Origin: Rhizobiaceae bacterium
GTDB lineage: Bacteria; Pseudomonadota; Alphaproteobacteria; Rhizobiales; Rhizobiaceae
Length of the DNA: 10,409 nt
Assembly (NCBI GenBank): GCA_028865845.1
Contig: JAGWJK010000081.1
Span: forward strand, 1-10,409
Direction of reading: 5' to 3'
A program made the position numbers and the translations under genes. The notes beneath the pieces are model-generated. The model had not been told where the DNA came from and made no database searches. It saw only the letters and a program-made list of their open reading frames with translations. Of the stretch, positions 6,219 to 10,409 are shown one piece after another; positions within the stretch are counted from its first letter, which is position 1, and each line of letters begins with the position of its first letter.

Positions 6219-6812
6219 GTGCTCATTTATGTGATACGCCACGGTCAGACGGACTGGAATGCCGAGCGCCGGCTGCAGGGTCAAAAGGATATCAATCTCA
6301 ATTCGATCGGCCGGGCACAGGCCCGGCAGAACGGAACTGTGCTGGCGGAGATTCTCGCGATGGAGAATCTCGCCTTCGATTTTGTGGCAAGCCCCCTCAC
6401 CCGCACCCGCGAGACGATGGAAATCGCCCGCGAGGCCATGGGCCTGCCGCCGCGGGACTATCGCACCGACGAACGGCTCGTCGAAGTGTCCTTCGGTGCC
6501 TGGGAAGGCTTCACGCTCAAGGAGTTGAAGGCGACAGAAGCCGAGCGGCTGGCCGAGCGGAACCGCGCCAAATGGGATTTCATCCCGCCCGGCGATGATG
6601 CGGAAAGCTACGAAATCCTGTCTTGGCGCGTCGGCTCATGGCTGCAATCCGTCGAAAGCCCGACCGTCTGCGTGACGCACGGCGGTGTCATTCGCGCCAT
6701 GTTCAGGCTCATTGCCGATATAGCGAAGGAAGAGGCCGCCGAGGCCGATATTCCGCAGGACAAGATCCTCAGGGTCGATCTGAACTGGAAAACCATCGGC
6801 TGGCTGGAATAG
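6219..6812 (+). CDS. Histidine phosphatase family protein (phosphoglycerate mutase-like)
   Basis: 197 aa from a GTG start. AGGAAG at 6205-6210 sits 8 bases before it, and the RHG motif comes almost at once, as is usual. The catalytic core is IRHGQTDWN (6-14) with nucleophile His8, SPLTRTRET (58-66) with Arg62, LVEVSFGAWEG (87-97) with the acid Glu89, and CVTHGGVIR (151-159) with the second His154. Such enzymes transfer phosphate through phospho-His8 and include broad-specificity phosphatases, cobalamin-pathway phosphatases and phosphoglycerate mutases; the substrate cannot be read from the sequence. It sits 20 bp behind fabI, so co-expression is likely but a link to lipid synthesis is only guilt by position. 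Databases often call such genes gpmB. Confidence 0.92.
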   Translation: MLIYVIRHGQTDWNAERRLQGQKDINLNSIGRAQARQNGTVLAEILAMENLAFDFVASPLTRTRETMEIAREAMGLPPRDYRTDERLVEVSFGAWEGFTLKELKATEAERLAERNRAKWDFIPPGDDAESYEILSWRVGSWLQSVESPTVCVTHGGVIRAMFRLIADIAKEEAAEADIPQDKILRVDLNWKTIGWLE

Positions 6813-6839
6813 ACCGCCTTCGTCGGCACACCGATTTAT

Positions 6840-7103
6840 CTATTGGTTGACGATGTCCAGATCGTTGATGACGCGCTTGCCGTCAACCTCGGTATAGAAG
6901 ACCACGACCTTGACGCCCGCCTTCAGGCCGCTGAAATCGAAATCCTCAGGCGCCTGATAGTTCTTGCCGTCGTCCAGCGTGATGCTGAAATTCTTTTCGT
7001 CGACCTTCTTGATGGTCGCCTCGACGTCAGCGCTTTCGGCAAAGCTGGCGACCGGCGCGAGAAGGCTTGCCGTGGCTAGGAGCGTCGCAACAAAGAAGCG
7101 CAT
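6840..7103 (-). CDS. DUF1344 family periplasmic protein
   Basis: 87 aa. MRFFVATLLATASLLAPVAS is a clear signal peptide with probable cleavage after SFA (residue 22), leaving a mature protein of about 65 residues in the periplasm. The mature part (VEATIKKVDEKNFSITLDDG..., then FDFSGLKAGVKVVVFY, 55-70) is the compact beta-rich DUF1344 pattern common in Rhizobiales, often in several copies per genome; the function is unknown. It has no Cys or metal motif. AAGGG lies about 9 bases before the ATG. It is transcribed alone and converges on the phosphatase gene with a 27-bp gap that shows only a weak ACCGAT/ATTGGT hairpin. Confidence 0.88.
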   Translation of the reverse strand: MRFFVATLLATASLLAPVASFAESADVEATIKKVDEKNFSITLDDGKNYQAPEDFDFSGLKAGVKVVVFYTEVDGKRVINDLDIVNQ

Positions 7104-7484
7104 CGGCGGAACCCTTTTGAATCGTTTTCTCTACTGAATATTGATTGAATACAGATAATGCTTTGAATATGGCGGAAGTTGCCCGCAACAATGACTTTCG
7201 CCGCCCAATTGGTGAACATATATTCACAATCCACAACGCGATTTAATATTCGCTAACCATGTTTGCCCGGGGCTGACGGCGTGTAAACTCTACAGGGCGT
7301 TTGCCGCTGGATCACGAGGCTGCGAGCTCGATGGCGGAAATCCGTTTCTCAAGGACACACTGTCGCGAAAAGAAAGGCTTTTGCCTTGCTTGGCTTTTAG
7401 CCTAAGAGTGTGCCGCACTTATGATAAAGAGGGCACGGCCTTTGTCGCGAGGCTGGTCGGGCCACAAGCAATCCGGTCGTTTCC
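7104..7484. other. Intergenic region between DUF1344 gene and aroC
   Basis: These 381 bp hold no convincing gene. The half next to the DUF1344 gene is AT-rich, with three GAATA repeats (7135-7170), and should carry that gene's promoter. TTAA at 7243-7246 and CTAACCAT at 7253-7260 resemble a CtrA site, but the spacing is one base short. Closer to aroC are two small hairpins, AAGGC-TTTT-GCCTT (7374-7387) and GGCT-TTT-AGCC (7392-7402). A 24-codon open frame (ATG 7331 to TAA 7405) overlaps both hairpins; it may be meaningless. Confidence 0.5.
7397..7425 (+). promoter_or_regulatory. Possible sigma70-type promoter of aroC
   Basis: TATGAT (7420-7425) matches five of six bases of the -10 consensus and lies 17 bp after TTAGCC (7397-7402), a poor -35. 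Transcription would begin near 7432, leaving a leader of about 53 bases before aroC. This is inference from short motifs only. Confidence 0.28.
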
Positions 7485-8582
7485 ATGTCGCACAATACAT
7501 TCGGTCATCTCTTCCGCGTCACCACCTGGGGTGAAAGCCACGGTCCGGCGCTCGGGTGCGTCGTCGATGGCTGCCCTCCCGGTCTTCGCTTCAAGCTCGA
7601 GGACATCCAGGTCTGGCTCGACAAGCGCAAACCCGGCCAGTCGCGTTTCGTAACGCAGCGGCGCGAGGAGGATCTCGTCAAGGTCCTGTCCGGCGTGATG
7701 ATGGACGAGGACGGCGAGACAATGATCTCGACCGGCACGCCGATCTCGATGCTGATCGAAAATACCGACCAGCGCTCCAAGGATTATGGCGAGATCGCCC
7801 GGCGTTATCGCCCCGGCCATGCCGACTACACCTATGACGTCAAATACGGCATTCGCGACTATCGCGGCGGCGGACGCTCTTCGGCCCGCGAGACCGCAGC
7901 GCGCGTCGCCGCCGGTGGCATCGCCCGCCTTGTCGTGCCCGGCGTCACCATTCGCGGCGCGCTGGTGCAGATCGGCAAGCACAAGATCAACCGCGCCAAC
8001 TGGGACTGGGCGCAGGTTGACCAGAACCCGTTCTTCTCGCCGGATGCCGAGATCGTGCCGGTATGGGAAGAGTATCTCGACGGCATCCGCAAGGCCGGTT
8101 CCTCGATCGGCGCGGTCGTCGAAGTGATCGCCGAGGGCGTTCCCGCAGGGCTCGGCGCACCGATCTATGCCAAGCTCGACCAGGATATCGCGTCGCTGCT
8201 AATGTCGATCAACGCAGTGAAGGGCGTCGAAATCGGCAACGGTTTTGCCGCCGCCGAAATGACCGGCGAGGAAAATGCCGATGAGATGCGCATGGGCAAC
8301 GACGGCAACCGCATCTTCCTGTCGAACAATGCCGGCGGCATTCTCGGCGGTATCTCGACCGGCGAGCCTGTCATCGCCCGCTTCGCCATCAAGCCGACCT
8401 CCTCGATCCTGACGGAACGCCGAACGATCGATGCCGACGGCAACAATGTCGATCTGCGCACGAAGGGCCGTCACGATCCCTGCGTCGGCATCCGCGCCGT
8501 GCCGATCGGCGAGGCGATGGTTGCATGCGCCGTTGCCGATCATTACCTCAGAGACCGCGGCCAGACGGGCCGGCTGAAATAA
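7485..8582 (+). CDS. aroC: Chorismate synthase
   Basis: Makes chorismate from 5-enolpyruvylshikimate 3-phosphate, the last common step to the aromatic amino acids, folate and quinones. The reaction needs reduced FMN although it is redox-neutral. 365 aa, full length. The family signatures are visible: TTWGESHG (13-20, catalytic His19), [12 protein letters not shown] (106-117), [18 protein letters not shown] (128-145) and [17 protein letters not shown] (329-345, with the second His330). The ATG at 7485 starts [10 protein letters not shown], the standard N-terminus, but its ribosome site is weak. ribB follows 10 bp after the stop, so the two are almost certainly one transcript. The flavin requirement of AroC gives that pairing a biochemical rationale. 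Confidence 0.98.
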   Translation: MSHNTFGHLFRVTTWGESHGPALGCVVDGCPPGLRFKLEDIQVWLDKRKPGQSRFVTQRREEDLVKVLSGVMMDEDGETMISTGTPISMLIENTDQRSKDYGEIARRYRPGHADYTYDVKYGIRDYRGGGRSSARETAARVAAGGIARLVVPGVTIRGALVQIGKHKINRANWDWAQVDQNPFFSPDAEIVPVWEEYLDGIRKAGSSIGAVVEVIAEGVPAGLGAPIYAKLDQDIASLLMSINAVKGVEIGNGFAAAEMTGEENADEMRMGNDGNRIFLSNNAGGILGGISTGEPVIARFAIKPTSSILTERRTIDADGNNVDLRTKGRHDPCVGIRAVPIGEAMVACAVADHYLRDRGQTGRLK

Positions 8583-8592
8583 GGACTTTCTC

Positions 8593-9696
8593 ATGCCCTA
8601 TGACCAGAAGCGCGTCGTGGAAGCCCTCCGGGCCTTCGAGGCCGGTGAAATCGTCGTCGTCATGGACGATAACGACCGTGAGAACGAAGGCGATCTGATC
8701 GTCGCCGCCGTGCACTGCACGCCGGACAAGATGGCCTTCATCGTTCGCCACACTTCGGGCATCGTTTGCACGCCGATGCCGCGCGAGGAGGCCAAGCGCC
8801 TGAACCTCAACGCCATGGTGGCCGAAAACGATTCGGCGCACACCACCGCCTTCACCGTCTCCGTCGACTTCAAGCATGGCACAACGACAGGCATTTCCGC
8901 CGACGACCGGACGCTGACGGTGCGCAACCTCGCCAATCCGAATGTCGGCCCGGCCGATTTCGTTCGTCCCGGGCATGTGTTTCCGCTGATTGCCCGCGAA
9001 GGCGGCGTACTGATGCGGTCCGGTCATACGGAAGCCGCCGTCGATCTCTGCAAGCTTTCCAATCTGCCGCCGGTCGGCGTCATCTGCGAACTCGTCAACG
9101 ACGACGGTACCGTGACGCGCGGGCAGCAGGTGGTCGACTTTGCCGAAAAGCACGGGCTGAAGCTCGTCTCGGTCGCCGACCTCATCGCCTATCGCCAGCG
9201 CAAGGAAACCCTGATCGAGCTCGGCACCAGCTTCGATATCGAAACTCCGTTCGGCAAGGCGCGCGCCCATACCTATTCTCTGCCGTGGGACCCGATGCAG
9301 CATCTCGCCGTCGTGTTCGGCGACGTCAGGGACGGCATCGACATTCCGGTGCGCCTGCATCCGGAAAGCGTCGCCGAGGATCTGTTCGGCAAACGTCGCC
9401 CCGTCGATTTCTACATGAAGAAGATCGCCGAAGAGGGCCGCGGCATCATCGTCTATCTCCGCGAGGGATCGGTCGGCGTCGGTCATTTCGACAACGGCCG
9501 CAAATCCCGCCAGGCCGGACGCGAGACCCATGCCGAAGCACAGACGCGCGACAACGAATGGCTGGAAATCGGCCTCGGCGCCCAGATTCTGAAGGATCTC
9601 GGCATCACCTCGATCAAGCTTTTGACGAGCCGCGAGCGGCATTATGTCGGCCTTGAGGGCTTTGGCATCAAGATCGCCAAGACCGAGATCTGCTGA
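8593..9696 (+). CDS. ribB: 3,4-dihydroxy-2-butanone 4-phosphate synthase with degenerate RibA domain (RibBX type)
   Basis: The N-terminal half (about 1-205) is RibB, which turns ribulose 5-phosphate into the four-carbon riboflavin precursor plus formate. It shows the acidic metal/substrate site DDNDRENEGD (25-34), RHTSGI (52-57), RPGHVFPL (125-132) and HTEAAVDLC (145-153). The C-terminal half (about 206-367) is homologous to GTP cyclohydrolase II but looks inactive. The zinc-binding pattern (HSECxxGD...RCDC) is replaced by HPESVAEDLFGKRRPVDF (256-273) with no Cys, and the GRGIG segment reads GSVGVG (292-297). GAQILKDLGI (329-338) and LLTSRERHYVGLEGFGI (343-359) keep the fold. Such RibBX hybrids are known in alphaproteobacteria, so a separate ribA should exist elsewhere. 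AAGGA lies 7 bases before the ATG, 10 bp after aroC. Confidence 0.95.
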   Translation: MPYDQKRVVEALRAFEAGEIVVVMDDNDRENEGDLIVAAVHCTPDKMAFIVRHTSGIVCTPMPREEAKRLNLNAMVAENDSAHTTAFTVSVDFKHGTTTGISADDRTLTVRNLANPNVGPADFVRPGHVFPLIAREGGVLMRSGHTEAAVDLCKLSNLPPVGVICELVNDDGTVTRGQQVVDFAEKHGLKLVSVADLIAYRQRKETLIELGTSFDIETPFGKARAHTYSLPWDPMQHLAVVFGDVRDGIDIPVRLHPESVAEDLFGKRRPVDFYMKKIAEEGRGIIVYLREGSVGVGHFDNGRKSRQAGRETHAEAQTRDNEWLEIGLGAQILKDLGITSIKLLTSRERHYVGLEGFGIKIAKTEIC

Positions 9697-9717
9697 TCGG
9701 CCTTGATGCTGCATCGC

Positions 9718-9749
9718 ATCCGTTGCGACGGTTCGCCATCGCAACGGAT
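9718..9749. terminator. Hairpin between convergent ribB and GNAT genes
   Basis: An 11-bp perfect inverted repeat, ATCCGTTGCGA (9718-9728) and TCGCAACGGAT (9739-9749). The loop can extend it by GG/CC after one C-A mismatch, leaving a UUCG tetraloop (9732-9735). It lies 21 bp past the ribB stop and 25 bp before the end of the convergent gene, the right place for a two-way terminator. Neither strand has a strong T-run, so it may instead stabilise 3' ends. Confidence 0.65.
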
Positions 9750-9774
9750 TACGAGCAAATTTGAATTCCGCCTT

Positions 9775-10329
9775 CTACGAGCCGGCGGCTCCGCGTGCCG
9801 AAAACTCGTGATCCAATAGGCCCATCATGATGTCGTCGTGCCAACTGCCGTTGACGCAGGCGGTTTCCCGTTCTCGCCCTTCGACGACGAAGCCGCATTT
9901 CTCATAGGCGCGTATGGCACGCTTGTTATAGGCCAGCACGCGTATCCCGATGCGATGCAGGCCCATCTCGCCAAAAGCATACTTCAGCAGAAGAATGAGT
10001 GCTTCGGTGCCAAAGCCCTTGCCGAGCAAGGCGGGATTGCTGATGCCGATTGCCATCGTCGCACGCTTGTCCTGCAGATTGACGTTGTCCAGCCTGATTT
10101 CGCCGGCAAAGGCGCCGTTGATTTCGATGACCCACGCATGCGGCCGCTCGGCGAACCATTGAACCCATCTGACCGCACCCTCCTGGGTCATGGGCTTGAT
10201 GTCTTCCTTGTTGATGCCGTACATCTTCGCGATCTCGACATTCGTTCCTAGGGCGAGACGCACTTCGGCGTCGGCGTCACAGGCCGGGCGGAGCCTGACA
10301 TTGCGGCCTTCGAGAATTGGCGACGACAA
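9775..10329 (-). CDS. GNAT-family N-acetyltransferase (RimJ/RimL-like)
   Basis: 184 aa from TTG 10329 (MSSPILEGRNVRLRP), chosen because AGGAGG at 10335-10340 sits 5 bases upstream. The frame stays open to another TTG at 10362, but those residues would be read through the ribosome site. The acetyl-CoA fold is clear: N-terminal LEGRNVRLRP (6-15), strand HAWVIEINGAFAGEIRLDNV (64-83), the pyrophosphate loop LLGKGFGTEA (101-110, Q/RxxGxG-like with Gly105 and Gly107), and NKRAIRAYEKCGFVVEGRERE (135-155). This type acetylates protein N-termini, amino acids, antibiotics or small amines; the substrate is not evident. It converges on ribB with the 9718-9749 hairpin between them. An upstream minus-strand gene probably ends 42 bp before this start. 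Confidence 0.88.
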   Translation of the reverse strand: MSSPILEGRNVRLRPACDADAEVRLALGTNVEIAKMYGINKEDIKPMTQEGAVRWVQWFAERPHAWVIEINGAFAGEIRLDNVNLQDKRATMAIGISNPALLGKGFGTEALILLLKYAFGEMGLHRIGIRVLAYNKRAIRAYEKCGFVVEGRERETACVNGSWHDDIMMGLLDHEFSARGAAGS

Positions 10330-10371
10330 TACCCCCTCCTCTTTCAAGAGATGTTTCCGCAAGCCGATGCG

Positions 10372-10409
10372 TTACGCGCCGCGCCACCCGTCCATCAGCA
10401 CGACCTTCT
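10372..10409 (-). CDS. Possible C-terminal end of a further minus-strand gene
   Basis: On the reverse strand one frame entering at the window edge reads KVVLMDGWRGA and stops with TAA at 10374-10372. Nearly all codons end in G or C, as in neighbouring genes, which suggests coding. Only 11 residues are visible, so no family can be named. It would precede the GNAT gene by about 42 bp. Confidence 0.35.
   Translation of the reverse strand, partial: KVVLMDGWRGA

Noticed and set aside
8548..9744. 398-codon minus-strand frame opposite ribB
   Set aside because: ribB motifs are unmistakable on the plus strand; the antisense frame has no domain signature and no good start context.

Overview
The window looks like a chromosomal stretch of an alphaproteobacterium of the Rhizobiaceae type (Rhizobium/Agrobacterium/Sinorhizobium). 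This rests on GC-rich DNA with G/C-ending codons, an RT0821/Lpp0805-type surface lipoprotein, a DUF1344 protein, a RibB with a decayed RibA domain, and a pdxH - dnaJ-like - fabI - aroC - ribB order familiar from that group. The species assignment is inference. I saw no insertion sequence, tRNA, rRNA, CRISPR array or phage gene.

Layout. (1) 1-608, minus: pdxH, lacking only its last few codons at the window edge. (2) 633-1130, plus: a small lipoprotein divergent from pdxH. (3) 1140-3748, minus: a two-gene unit, an ornithine-cyclodeaminase-like protein followed by a HAL/PAL-family ammonia-lyase-like protein. (4) 3749-4063: a 315-bp gene-free regulatory stretch. (5) 4064-6812, plus: a DnaJ-like co-chaperone, fabI, and a histidine phosphatase with a GTG start 20 bp behind fabI. 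(6) 6840-7103, minus: a DUF1344 periplasmic protein. (7) 7104-7484: a 381-bp gene-free leader region. (8) 7485-9696, plus: aroC and ribB, 10 bp apart. (9) 9718-9749: a hairpin between convergent genes. (10) 9775-10329, minus: a GNAT acetyltransferase with a TTG start. (11) 10372-10409, minus: probably the tail of another gene.

Most genes are core metabolism: PLP salvage (pdxH), fatty-acid elongation (fabI), chorismate (aroC) and the riboflavin precursor (ribB). AroC needs reduced FMN and PdxH contains FMN, so ribB fits this neighbourhood biochemically.

The part worth a second look is the minus-strand pair at 1140-3748. The HAL-like protein has the fold signatures of histidine/phenylalanine ammonia-lyases but lacks the Ala-Ser-Gly triad that forms the MIO electrophile, along with several other catalytic residues. 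Its partner is an ornithine-cyclodeaminase/mu-crystallin family member with a changed nucleotide-binding loop and no Asp at the expected catalytic position. Together they look like an intact pair doing something other than their automatic annotations would say. What it does cannot be read from the sequence.
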